Source of the DNA: Mastigocoleus testarum BC008
GTDB taxonomy: Bacteria > Cyanobacteriota > Cyanobacteriia > Cyanobacteriales > Nostocaceae
Assembly (NCBI RefSeq): GCF_001456025.1
Contig: NZ_LMTZ01000138.1
Span: 34,536 to 67,817 of the forward strand
Length of the DNA stretch: 33,282 bases
Direction of reading: 5' to 3'
Below are positions 21,374 to 29,949 of this stretch, piece by piece. Each line of letters opens with the position of its first letter. Position 1 is the stretch's first letter. The notes beneath the pieces were generated by a model, which saw nothing but the letters and a program-made list of their open reading frames with translations, had not been told where the DNA came from and searched no databases. The position numbers and the translations under genes are program-made.

Positions 21374-23020
21374 ATGTTCATAACCCAAACAGTTCCTCGT
21401 CAAAGAGAAATTATTGAAGTTTTACTACGTAATGGCTGGGACTATATGAGGCGATTACTAACTGGTGGTAAAGCCGATAGACCTCAGTTACCGACTCCAG
21501 CTGTTTTAAAAAATATTTTGGTAGATTTGGGACCAGTATATATTAAGCTAGGACAGCTTCTTTCCACTCGTCCCGATTTACTCAGTGGTGCATATATAGA
21601 TGAACTTTCAACCTTACAAGATGAAGTTCCTCCAGTACCTTGGTCAGAAGTTGAAATCATTATTCGCAAACAATTAAATAAACCATTAAGTGAAATATTT
21701 TCTACTATCAATCCCATACCTGTAGCTGCAGGTTCTATCGCTCAAACACACCGCGCAACTTTAGCAAATGGTCGCGAAGTTGCATTAAAAGTACAACGTC
21801 CTGGGATAGATATTACTGTTTCTCGCGATATAGCTTTAATTGAAGGAATCGCCGATCTAGTCTCAAGAACTGATTTTGGTCAAATTTATGAAATTAAAAC
21901 AATTGCGGATGAGTTTTGTAAGGCTTTAGAAGATGAGTTAGATTTTACTCGCGAAGCTGGTTTTACCGATAAATTAAGGAGTAATTTATCTCAAAGTAAG
22001 TGGTTTGATCCCCAAAAGTTAGTAGTAGCAGAAATTGATTGGGAATTGACTACACCAAAATTATTGGTAATGGAATGGTTGGATGGAGGACCAATTTTAT
22101 CTGCTGATTTGGGAAATCATAAAAATGGCAAAGACCCTACTACGGAACGTAAAGAAATTACTTCTTTACTATTTCGAGCTTTTTCACAACAATTATATAT
22201 TGATGGTTTTTTCCATGCCGATCCCCACCCAGGAAATATTTTTTATCTCAAAGACGGTCGTGTTGCCTTGTTAGATTGTGGTATGGTGGGGAGACTCGAT
22301 CCCCGCACGCAACAAATATTGATTGAAATGTTGTTGGCAATTGTCGATCTTGATGCTCAACGATGTGCCCAATTAACTTTACAGTTATCAGACGTTTCTC
22401 AAAAAGTAAATTTATCTCGTTTGGAAGCTGACTACGACCGATTATTAAGAAAATACTTTAACTTGAGTTTATCTCAATTAAATTTTTCCGAGGTAGTTTA
22501 CGAAATTTTTCAAGTAGCTCGGAATAACAGAATTCGTTTACCCAGCAATATGGGTTTGTATGCAAAAACAATTGCTAATTTAGAAGGACTAGCCCGCTCC
22601 TTTAATCCCGAACTTAACTTTTTAGATGAAATTAAACCTTTAATAACAGATCTATTCCGTCAACAATTATTTGGCGATGCTCCCGTAAGATCCCTGTTGA
22701 GAACAGCTTTAGATTTAAAAAGTCTGTCTTTGCAATCTCCCCGACAATTAGAATTGGTTCTTGAGCGTGTCACCTCAGAAACTTTGCAATGGAATTTATC
22801 ACTCAAAGGGTTAGATAATTTGCGTCGAACAGCAGATGATGCAGCTAACCGTTTATCCTTTAGTATATTAGTAGGTTCGCTGATTATGGGAGCAGCAATT
22901 GTTTCTAGTAATGCTAAAACCAATCAGCTTTCTATTATTAGTAATGTTTTATTTGCTACCGCTAGTTTACTGAGTATATGGTTAATTATTAGCATTTTAC
23001 GATCTGGTCGTTTGCGGTAA
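21374..23020 (+). CDS. ABC1/UbiB (AarF) family atypical kinase
   Basis: A 548-residue protein of the ABC1/ADCK/UbiB family, which has an atypical kinase fold and supports biosynthesis of quinones or other prenyl lipids at membranes; cyanobacteria have several paralogues, some linked to plastoquinone or tocopherol metabolism and stress. The family motif VYIKLGQLLSTRPDLL is present (about 56-71), then the A-rich loop AAGSIAQTHRA, the lysine in EVALKVQRPG, ELDFTREAGF, FFHADPHPGNI and the metal-binding LLDCGMVGRLD, where the usual DFG is DCG with the aspartate kept. Two hydrophobic C-terminal segments (about 497-515 and 527-543) should anchor it. The true substrate cannot be told from sequence. 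Next gene starts 140 bp downstream. Confidence 0.9.
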   Translation: MFITQTVPRQREIIEVLLRNGWDYMRRLLTGGKADRPQLPTPAVLKNILVDLGPVYIKLGQLLSTRPDLLSGAYIDELSTLQDEVPPVPWSEVEIIIRKQLNKPLSEIFSTINPIPVAAGSIAQTHRATLANGREVALKVQRPGIDITVSRDIALIEGIADLVSRTDFGQIYEIKTIADEFCKALEDELDFTREAGFTDKLRSNLSQSKWFDPQKLVVAEIDWELTTPKLLVMEWLDGGPILSADLGNHKNGKDPTTERKEITSLLFRAFSQQLYIDGFFHADPHPGNIFYLKDGRVALLDCGMVGRLDPRTQQILIEMLLAIVDLDAQRCAQLTLQLSDVSQKVNLSRLEADYDRLLRKYFNLSLSQLNFSEVVYEIFQVARNNRIRLPSNMGLYAKTIANLEGLARSFNPELNFLDEIKPLITDLFRQQLFGDAPVRSLLRTALDLKSLSLQSPRQLELVLERVTSETLQWNLSLKGLDNLRRTADDAANRLSFSILVGSLIMGAAIVSSNAKTNQLSIISNVLFATASLLSIWLIISILRSGRLR

Positions 23021-23160
23021 ATTATGCCGGTCGTAGAAAAATATTTCCATAATCTATACCAATTTATTTGTATTCCCCTGCATTTAATTCCAAAATAATA
23101 ATAAATTAAGAATTGGAGATAGATTCCAACTATTTGTACTGCATCTCCCAATTCAAATCT

Positions 23161-24147
23161 ATGTCTATTATTGTTGCTCAACACTTGAGCAAGTCTTATC
23201 CAGTCGCTGTGAAAGAACCAGGTCTTAAAGGTACTATCGATCACTTTTTCCGGCGTAAATATCGTGAAATCAACGCTGTACAAGACATTTCCTTTGAAAT
23301 CGACCAAGGAGAAGTGGTAGGTTTTCTTGGAGCGAATGGTGCAGGTAAAACAACCACCCTAAAAATGCTCGCGGGGTTAATTCATCCCTCGAAAGGAAAA
23401 ATTCGCGTTGGTGGAAGAACACCATTCGAACGCCAAGAAAAATTTCTCCGACAAATTACTTTGGTAATGGGACAAAAACAGCAATTATTGTGGGACTTAC
23501 CCGCACTAGATTCTTTAAGAATCAATGCTGCTGTTTACGAACTTTCAGCAAAAGAATTTAAGCGTAGGGTCGGAGAATTATCTGAAATGCTTTCCCTAGA
23601 GGAAAAACTTACCCAACCAGTGCGGAAGTTGTCTTTAGGAGAACGAATGAAAGCTGAACTGTTAGCTGCACTTTTACATCGTCCTCAGGTCTTATTTTTA
23701 GACGAACCAACTTTAGGTTTGGATATTAATGCTCAAGTAGGAGTGCGTGACTTTCTGCGCGAATATAATCGACGTTATCGGGCGACAGTGCTTTTAACCA
23801 GTCACTACATGGCAGATATTACTGCTCTATGCGAGCGAGTATTATTAATTCATGAAGGAGAATTGATGTATGATGGCAGTCTAGATGGACTTCTGGAAAG
23901 ATTTGCCCCCTACAGGGAAGTTTATATAGAACTAGAGCGAGATGTACCGGAAGAAAAACTTAAATCCTATGGTGACTTAAAAAAAGTCGAAGGGCGTTTG
24001 GCTTGTTATGCGATCGAGCAAGATGACTTAACCCGTGCTGTTGGACGGATATTAACAGATTTAGAAGTTGTAGATTTAACAGTTACAGAACCTCCTGTGG
24101 AAGAAGTTATTGGGAGGGTTTTCCAAGGTGGAATTATGAGTGTTTAA
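23161..24147 (+). CDS. ABC transporter ATP-binding protein (ABC-2 export type)
   Basis: Start chosen at ATG 23161 (328 residues, MSIIVAQHLSKSYP); a TTG 48 bases upstream adds residues without family support. Walker A is GANGAGKTTT, signature LSLGERMKAEL (G-E-R where many have G-Q-R), Walker B VLFLDEPTLGLD, and the H-loop histidine is in LLTSHYMADI. The approximately 30-residue insertion KEPGLKGTIDHFFRRKYREI before the Walker A strand, and the C-terminal domain after about residue 230, are typical of a subgroup paired with ABC-2/DUF990-type permeases. It likely powers export of an unknown lipid, sugar or drug-like molecule. The permease gene follows on the same strand after 280 bp. Confidence 0.9.
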   Translation: MSIIVAQHLSKSYPVAVKEPGLKGTIDHFFRRKYREINAVQDISFEIDQGEVVGFLGANGAGKTTTLKMLAGLIHPSKGKIRVGGRTPFERQEKFLRQITLVMGQKQQLLWDLPALDSLRINAAVYELSAKEFKRRVGELSEMLSLEEKLTQPVRKLSLGERMKAELLAALLHRPQVLFLDEPTLGLDINAQVGVRDFLREYNRRYRATVLLTSHYMADITALCERVLLIHEGELMYDGSLDGLLERFAPYREVYIELERDVPEEKLKSYGDLKKVEGRLACYAIEQDDLTRAVGRILTDLEVVDLTVTEPPVEEVIGRVFQGGIMSV

Positions 24148-24197
24148 TGTTTGCTACATCTTTGTGCGTAATATAATTCTGTATCAAAATTTTGGGA

Positions 24198-24225
24198 TTC
24201 TGCTTTTTTGCTTCTGCTTTTTTGC
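24198..24225. repeat. 14-bp perfect tandem duplication
   Basis: TTCTGCTTTTTTGC occurs twice in direct succession (24198-24211 and 24212-24225) between the ATPase and permease genes. The rest of 24148-24427 is AT-rich, without an ORF; it also holds two copies of ATGAAGTTTTT near 24254 and 24288. Confidence 0.85.
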
Positions 24226-24427
24226 TTAAAACTTTAGCATTATTTCCCCAGGTATGAAGTTTTTCCCTGCTTGAATTTTTCTCAGCATGAAGTTTTTAAG
24301 CTTGCATTGAAGATCATAATTACTTATTCAATTAGGAAGATACCAAAGTCAATTTTTTAAGACTAAAGGCTGAGTTTATCTATTTTTTTCAGCCACAGTT
24401 GAGGAAATATTTCACCACAAGAATTAC

Positions 24428-25216
24428 ATGAAAATAATTTGTAACAAAATTTCTACTTTTCTCTCTGTTTACTATGCTTACATGCTGGAATATCGGGCTG
24501 AGTTAGTTCTTTGGGTTTTATCTGGCTCATTACCAATTATTTTGATGGGTGTTTGGAGCCAAGCTGCTCAAGGAGGGAATTTTAGTTTAACCTCTGTTGA
24601 TTTTGCTCGTTACTTTATTGCGGTATTTATTGTTAGACAATTATCGGTGGTTTGGGTCATTTGGGAATTTGAGCGCGAGATAGTTGAAGGTAAGCTATCA
24701 CCACGCTTATTACAACCTGTAGATCCTGTATGGCACCATATCAGTAGCCATATCTCAGAAAGAATAGCCCGGACTCCTTTTGCAATAGTTCTGATTTTAT
24801 TATTTTTTCTACTTTATCCTCAAGCGTTTTGGTTGCCAAATTTCGGTAATTTATTACTATTTATAATCGCTTCAGTAATGGCATTTGCCCTGCGTTTTGT
24901 GATTCAATATACCTTTGCAATGTTTGCTTTTTGGACGGAAAGAGCCAGTGCTTTAGAAAATTTGTGGTTTCTGTTTTATTTATTCTTATCTGGTTATATT
25001 GCGCCTTTAGAAGTATTTCCGGAAGCTATACGAGAAATAGTATTGCTAACACCCTTTCCTTATTTAATTAATTTTCCTGCTGCTATTTTAGTGGGAGTTC
25101 CTGTAGATCTAGGACGAGGATTTTTGTCAACTATCGGTTGGTTTTTGCTATTTTTAGGTTTGAATAGAATATTTTGGCGATTAGGTTTGAAGCGATATTC
25201 TGGAATGGGTGCTTAG
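24428..25216 (+). CDS. ABC-2 type transporter permease
   Basis: A 262-residue integral membrane protein with about six predicted spans, the first near residues 25-45 after a short cytosolic helix (FLSVYYAYMLEYRAELVLW). The pattern, including WEFEREIVEGKLSPRLLQPVDP and a C-terminal FPEAIREIVLLTPFPYLINFPAAI, is that of the ABC-2/DUF990 permeases that work with the ATPase encoded just upstream. In related loci two different permeases of this family often follow one ATPase; only one is found here, and the next gene is on the opposite strand, so it may form a homodimer or find its partner elsewhere. No ribosome binding site of note. Confidence 0.87.
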   Translation: MKIICNKISTFLSVYYAYMLEYRAELVLWVLSGSLPIILMGVWSQAAQGGNFSLTSVDFARYFIAVFIVRQLSVVWVIWEFEREIVEGKLSPRLLQPVDPVWHHISSHISERIARTPFAIVLILLFFLLYPQAFWLPNFGNLLLFIIASVMAFALRFVIQYTFAMFAFWTERASALENLWFLFYLFLSGYIAPLEVFPEAIREIVLLTPFPYLINFPAAILVGVPVDLGRGFLSTIGWFLLFLGLNRIFWRLGLKRYSGMGA

Positions 25217-25355
25217 TTTTAATTTTTACTTCGATATCGGTAGAAGGTTATCTAATTGAGTAAAAGAGGGGAGTGTGGGAAGTATAGGAATTATGGGAAG
25301 AGGAGGAAATATTTTTGTAGGCGATCGCTTCCTTCAAACAGACACTACAACGCAT

Positions 25356-25598
25356 TCAAGTATTATTTTGCTTTGTATCTGCATTAACTTTTGATTCAAC
25401 AACTCGGTCCCGTCGAGCAGGTGGTACTAAATATCCTGTAAAAAAGACTGCAAGTATAGTGAGTGGAGTTTCTATTGTACTGGGAATATCTATTTCAAGA
25501 ATATAGGTATTTGCAATACCAACTGTAAGCTGAACAATAGCAGCAGCGATCGTTGCTGCAGTTACTTTCTGTGCTGGGGTAGGCTTTTCCATTCTCAT
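25356..25598 (-). CDS. Small holin-like membrane protein
   Basis: An 80-residue protein with two hydrophobic segments (about 11-33 and 42-60), a short loop between them, and a charged C-terminus starting YLVPPARRDRVV. This layout, with TAATIAAAIVQLTV first and an xxGYLVPPAxxD end, resembles small phage holins and holin-like proteins. GGGAGTTTATTCC read on the minus strand gives a ribosome site (AAAGGGAG) about 9 bases before the ATG. A HIP1-like site lies within. On the same strand, 309 bp upstream, is an amidase gene, and the pair is reminiscent of a holin-endolysin cassette. A plain two-span membrane protein of other function cannot be ruled out. Confidence 0.55.
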   Translation of the reverse strand: MRMEKPTPAQKVTAATIAAAIVQLTVGIANTYILEIDIPSTIETPLTILAVFFTGYLVPPARRDRVVESKVNADTKQNNT

Positions 25599-25907
25599 AG
25601 GAATAAACTCCCTTTAATTTTGCAACTCTAGCTAAAACTTCAATTGAAAGATGTTTTAATCGATTCGTTATGGTAGAGAGAATATTTTGTTTGATATCCA
25701 GTAGTGCAACAAAAAAAATAGCGATCGCTCATCGTCGGTAATTGATTTTATAAAGACCTACCAAATCTGATACGTCTTTACAGAGTTTTGAGAATTTTGT
25801 GGGGAAATAAACTTTATGGTTAATAGATTGTACAAACAAAATTAATGTGGTGGGCTACTAGTTTTATAGTTATATTTATTTACTCAAAAGTAGTAATGCT
25901 TAGTCTT
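25599..25907. other. Intergenic region between amidase and holin-like genes
   Basis: 309 bp, AT-rich, with a HIP1 site near 25721. No ORF, no convincing terminator. If the two flanking genes are cotranscribed this gap is unusually long. Confidence 0.4.
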
Positions 25908-26666
25908 TTAGTCATCAATAAATTCGCAGTGTTTGGAGAATATGTAATGAACTTTACGGTCGCCAATTTGCTGCAGAAACTCTACTGCATAATGACCCTC
26001 TTCTTCTGCGACTAACTTTCCTCTATATTCTCCTGGGGTAATTTTATATAAATACTCAGCAGCTAAGTCTTCAGATTGTTCTGTGGAAGGTTTAGTATAA
26101 GTAGTTTCAAGTACTTTTAAAACACCCGAGATATTTTCTTCCTTTTTATCTTCTCCAATTAATCCATTAACTATTGCTATAGCCATAGCCTGAGCATCAA
26201 ATATTCTCATATCTATGTCAGAACTAATAAAGCAACATTCAATTAACATTGCAGGCATTGAAGTTTGGGCTAATACCGCAAAGCTATTATACTTAATACC
26301 CCTATTTCTGAACCCTAAAGACACAATATTATTTAGTACCAATCGTGCCAAATTTTTTGCTCTACTACGATAATTATAAACATACAATTCAGTCCCATGG
26401 GCAGTTTGTTTAGAAAATGAGTTGAAATGAATAGAAATAAAGTAATCCGCACCAATTGAATTTGCTTTACTAGCTCTTTGTCTTAAGGAGCTATTGACAC
26501 TGCTAGCATTTCTTGGAGTTACAGATACAGCTTTATGACCTCTATTTTTTAGTAGGGCTATAACGGATTCTCCAACTTTTTTCGCCAATTCATCTTCTTT
26601 GTATTTTCCACTGACAGCACCGGTGTCGGGTGGGCAATTATGACCAATATCAATAGCAAAAAGCAT
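25908..26666 (-). CDS. N-acetylmuramoyl-L-alanine amidase (Amidase_3)
   Basis: A 252-residue zinc amidase that should cleave the bond between MurNAc and the peptide stem of peptidoglycan. The domain starts at residue 2 with FAIDIGHNCPPDTGA: zinc ligands H9, E24 and H80 (in FISIHFNS), and catalytic E143 in AMLIECCFISS. After the catalytic domain (to about residue 175) comes a roughly 75-residue C-terminal part (YKITPGEYRGKLVAEEEGHYAVEFLQQIGDRKVHYIF) that I do not recognise. There is no signal peptide, which is unlike housekeeping AmiA/B/C enzymes and fits an endolysin or a phage-derived enzyme needing a holin; a holin-like gene lies downstream on the same strand. No other phage genes are seen nearby. 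Confidence 0.85.
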   Translation of the reverse strand: MLFAIDIGHNCPPDTGAVSGKYKEDELAKKVGESVIALLKNRGHKAVSVTPRNASSVNSSLRQRASKANSIGADYFISIHFNSFSKQTAHGTELYVYNYRSRAKNLARLVLNNIVSLGFRNRGIKYNSFAVLAQTSMPAMLIECCFISSDIDMRIFDAQAMAIAIVNGLIGEDKKEENISGVLKVLETTYTKPSTEQSEDLAAEYLYKITPGEYRGKLVAEEEGHYAVEFLQQIGDRKVHYIFSKHCEFIDD

Positions 26667-27068
26667 AAATTTTTCTCCTGCAAATAATGAATAAAATAAT
26701 GTTTTATAAATAGATATTGATATGAAATCAAGAGAATGTCATTATCAGTTCTATACAATAAAATATTTAGTGAATAATGTAATTTACTATTTGATATTTT
26801 TCGTATTATCTTTATGAATAAACTACGAATAAATTACATTATCTCTATTGATATGTCACATTTTTCCATTACCAATAACGATAAAGTCAACTACATTGCA
26901 TAGATCATTTCATGAGTTGAATTTAGGAATATTTCACAATAAAAATTATTTTTACAAAAACTATTTATGTAGTTAAATAAAAAAGAACGCCTATTTTATG
27001 TTTGGCATTCCTCAAATAAAATTAAATGATGTTGAAGTATTTTGCTTTGTATCTTTGCAAAAATTAAA
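26667..27068. other. Intergenic region, 402 bp
   Basis: Strongly AT-rich, with no ORF, repeat or clear hairpin. It should carry the amidase promoter on the minus strand. Confidence 0.5.
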
Positions 27069-27746
27069 TTATTCGAGACCTATATCCATAATATCTTCAG
27101 CGTTGTTGTCTACCCCATTAAGACCAACAATATCTTCAAAAGCAGCTACCATAATGCAATATGTTAAAGGAATAGTAACAAGTAATCCTAATCCTAAAAC
27201 GACTAAACCAGCCAAATTAAGCAAAAATATTGTGACAGCAAAAACTAGGAAAGAAAACCATTTCTTAGTAATTAACGTGCGACTTGCTTCCATCGCAGAC
27301 CAAAAGCTCATTTTTTTCTCAATCACAAACAAAAGTGAGAACATATAAGCAATAGCTAGATAGATCCCAGGAATAAGTAAAAGTAGAGAAGCGATCCCAA
27401 TTAGAACGCTACTAACTAGGTTCGCCAGAAATATTTGTAGAAACTGATTAAACCCCCTAAAAAAATCACTGAACTGTTTGGGTCTATTTTTTGCTATCAG
27501 GAAAGCAACTATATATGTTCCAGCAGACAAAACAGGTGTAACAACAATGTTTACAATACCTCCCATCCCATCTTCGTTCGTTCCCAAAGGGAAAGGGAGT
27601 CTGGAAGCTATTCCAGAAATCAGAAATGTGATTACCAAAAATCCGATGAACCCCCCTGGATACTGTTTAAATATCTCCCAACCACGGCTGAAATATTGAC
27701 CTATTTTAAGCTCTCGATCGTTAATATCCGATGTATAGTTGGTCAT
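27069..27746 (-). CDS. Multi-span membrane protein, unknown function
   Basis: A 225-residue protein. A short soluble N-terminus (about 25 residues, ending LKIGQYFSRGWEIFKQYP) is followed by about five or six hydrophobic segments: roughly 32-48, 65-83, 105-130, 132-145, 162-185 and 187-205. The motif FSRGWEIFKQYPGGFIGFLVI and the central LLLLIPGIYLAIAYMFSLLFVIEKKMSFWSAMEASRTL look like bacterial proteins of the DUF975 / GlpQ-associated membrane-domain type. No enzymatic motif. Isolated on the minus strand, with about 400 bp on one side and 800 on the other. Confidence 0.7.
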   Translation of the reverse strand: MTNYTSDINDRELKIGQYFSRGWEIFKQYPGGFIGFLVITFLISGIASRLPFPLGTNEDGMGGIVNIVVTPVLSAGTYIVAFLIAKNRPKQFSDFFRGFNQFLQIFLANLVSSVLIGIASLLLLIPGIYLAIAYMFSLLFVIEKKMSFWSAMEASRTLITKKWFSFLVFAVTIFLLNLAGLVVLGLGLLVTIPLTYCIMVAAFEDIVGLNGVDNNAEDIMDIGLE

Positions 27747-28542
27747 GATGCAGAATTTTAGATTTTCAAGCGAACCTGTTTATTGATACTCCTCATACCC
27801 AAAACTGGGAGATTGTTCATTAAGCATATGAACTGAGTGTTAGTGTATCTAAATACACTATTTTTGTCACCTAAGAGAGCACAGCAAGTAAAGATGCGAT
27901 GAAAGATTAGCAGTAACTGAGGATTTTCTTGATTCTGATTTCTTTACTAGAAATCTTAAACCCCTAGTTGCTTCTAAATTTATTAGAGACTAAAGCCTAT
28001 TTTCAAATTATGCGATCCCAAAATAGGAAAGCATTTCAAAGGTTTAGGAGACAGGAGCTAAGAGTAGAAAAATCATTTTTCTTGAATCTATTTCATCACA
28101 GATTCACCTACCCAAAAATCAACAAAGTAAATTTTTTATTTTCGATAGTAAGTATTTATATTTTCTCAGAAATAGTGACAATTAACATACTGTCACCATC
28201 AATAAATTATTTTTCGTAATATTATTAGCTTTCAGCTAAGACATAACAGAAAATAATTTTGACAGTTACCGTAGCTATAAAAATTTGTAATTAGCAATAC
28301 TTTAATCTTAGAAATCTCATGATAATGCTTTGTTTTATGGGTAGACGAGACAGAAGAAAACTATACTGTCTCCTCTATTTTGTAAATAAATACTCTAACA
28401 TACACCTTTGTTACTACGGACTTTTACTAGGTTTAACTCAGTATTAATTCTCCGTTTATTCTCAAAGTTGAATATTATTTGCCGTAGTTCACAATTAGGG
28501 ACTTGAACTTGGGAAATTAGAATCGAGAAGTTAACCTTGAAG
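27747..28542. other. Intergenic region, about 800 bp
   Basis: AT-rich. A frame of 83 codons on the plus strand (27968-28219) begins with TTG and has no ribosome site or family look, so I do not call it. Heptamer-like runs (ACTTGAA, ACTTGGG) start near 28500 and grow into the array at 28543. Nothing else found. Confidence 0.45.
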
Positions 28543-28598
28543 ACTTGAAATTGATAACTTGAAATTAATAACTTGAAATTAATAACTTGAACTTAAGG
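28543..28598. repeat. 14-bp tandem repeat (4 copies) overlapping the 3' end of the kinase gene
   Basis: Units ACTTGAAATTGATA, ACTTGAAATTAATA, ACTTGAAATTAATA, ACTTGAACTTAAGG at 28543, 28557, 28571 and 28585. The stop codon of the minus-strand kinase gene (28565-28567) lies in the second unit, and about its last ten codons are made of repeat units. The unit is a doubled heptamer of the kind seen elsewhere in the window. Confidence 0.85.
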
Positions 28599-29797
28599 AC
28601 TTGGGATCGAGGATTTGCAAACTCTACTGAGACAGGTTGAGTATGTTCCAAACTAGGTGATGTTTGGTGTGGACTCAAAGAACGAAGAATATTTGCGACC
28701 AAAGTTAACAAACCTAATGAAACCAATAGCGCAGCACACAGGGAAAATAATGGTATTTTCTTCGTCTGGGTTTGTGTTTGTTGAATCGCAGTCTGAGGGT
28801 TTTGCAGGGCTGTATTGGGATGGTAGGGAGCTTTTCTCTGGGGTAAATTTGAGATGGGATAGCTTTTTGGAAGGATTGGAGGAGCCAGTTGTAATTCAAT
28901 TTGCTTTAAACGTTGCAAAATCTCCCGAGTATCTTGAGGGCGTTTTTCTACTTTGCGAGCCATCAAATCATCAATGAGATTTAAGAACAATGGCGATATA
29001 TGATTTGTTTCATTATGCCAATGGAGAACGTCATTTTCTGCATCATATATATTGGGAGGCATTTCTAATGGATGATACCCTGTAAGCAAAAATACAAAAG
29101 TTCTCCCTAGAGCAAAAAAGTCTGATTGCGCAACTGTTTCTCCAGTCATCTGTTCTGGCGGTTTATAACCCACAGAATCTATTTCTATCAAGGTACTTGT
29201 ATTACTAAGCCTTTTTAAGTAGGGCTGACTGAGTTCTTTACTAGTTCCAAAATTAGTTAGTGTTAATTGCTGATTGGGTTTGATTATAATATTTGATGGT
29301 CTGATATCTCGATGTAAATAATTTTTTCTGTGGCTTAGACCGAGTATTTCTACTAACTGTTTCAACCAATTTATGGCTTGGGTTTGAGAAATTGATTGAC
29401 TATTTTGTCGACGCCATTCTTCCAAATCTGTACCGTCGATTTTATCCATTACCATACAATGTAGGACTAAGTTATTTCTAGTTTTATATTGGAAATATAT
29501 ATCATGGTTAGGAATTCCTGGATGCTGTATTTGACCTAAAATATCTGCTTCTTGCTGAAAAAGTTCAATAGTTTCAGAATCTGTAGATAAATATTGTTTT
29601 AACAGTCTTAAAATTTTTGTTTCATTATTTACATCAAGCTCATAGGCTTCAGTAAAGTCAGTTTTGTCATTTAATCGACGTTTTACTCGATGTTTTCCAA
29701 ATACTTCTAATGGCGAACCACAACTCTGACAAAAGCGATTTTCCCGATTAGCCAAACAGTTAGGTTGAGGACAAGAGGGGTTAATACAAATCGTCAT
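28565..29797 (-). CDS. 4-Cys-type Ser/Thr protein kinase with degenerate ATP site (probable pseudokinase)
   Basis: A 410-residue protein. An N-terminal zinc-ribbon-like Cys set (C4, C9, C14, C23, C26) marks the cyanobacterial 4-Cys Ser/Thr kinases. The kinase domain runs from about 36 to 300: the glycine-rich loop is lost (RRLNDKTDFTEAYELD), the beta-3 lysine position reads R64 (ILRLLK, where LKVL is usual), the catalytic loop HRDIRPSN (162-169) is intact, but DFG reads NFG (N182). SVGYKPPEQM and the C-lobe are normal. A membrane span at 348-369 puts a short C-terminus outside. Loss of the Gly loop, the beta-3 Lys and the DFG Asp suggests a non-catalytic signalling protein. The C-terminal residues VLKFKLLISSY come from a tandem repeat. 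The frame itself is unbroken. Confidence 0.85.
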   Translation of the reverse strand: MTICINPSCPQPNCLANRENRFCQSCGSPLEVFGKHRVKRRLNDKTDFTEAYELDVNNETKILRLLKQYLSTDSETIELFQQEADILGQIQHPGIPNHDIYFQYKTRNNLVLHCMVMDKIDGTDLEEWRRQNSQSISQTQAINWLKQLVEILGLSHRKNYLHRDIRPSNIIIKPNQQLTLTNFGTSKELSQPYLKRLSNTSTLIEIDSVGYKPPEQMTGETVAQSDFFALGRTFVFLLTGYHPLEMPPNIYDAENDVLHWHNETNHISPLFLNLIDDLMARKVEKRPQDTREILQRLKQIELQLAPPILPKSYPISNLPQRKAPYHPNTALQNPQTAIQQTQTQTKKIPLFSLCAALLVSLGLLTLVANILRSLSPHQTSPSLEHTQPVSVEFANPRSQVLKFKLLISSY

Positions 29798-29832
29798 AAC
29801 TTACCAAAGTATAGGTATCAAAAGATAGGAGA

Positions 29833-29869
29833 GATAGGGAAAACTAGAAAAATTATCTCCTTCCCTATC
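29833..29869 (-). terminator. Inverted repeat between hydrolase and kinase genes
   Basis: GATAGGGAA (29833-29841) pairs with TTCCCTATC (29861-29869), about 80 bp past the hydrolase stop on the minus strand, and lies just before the kinase start. It may end the hydrolase transcript, but no T run follows directly, and the segment is itself made of heptamer-like repeats (GATAGGR, TTCCCTA). Confidence 0.35.
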
Positions 29870-29949
29870 TTCCCTACCGTACCTGTTTACTATTCATTTC
29901 TTTTTACAAATAACAGGTTGACTTGTGAATAAATTTTTCTGAAATATTT

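Noticed and set aside
23113..23160. Longer ATPase start at TTG 23113
   Set aside because: The extra 16 residues have no counterpart in ABC ATPases; ATG 23161 starts with the normal first strand.
27968..28219. 83-codon plus-strand ORF
   Set aside because: TTG start, no ribosome site, AT-driven composition and no recognisable family.
28500..28600. Possible CRISPR array
   Set aside because: The repeats are short head-to-tail 14-mers with no spacers and no cas genes nearby.
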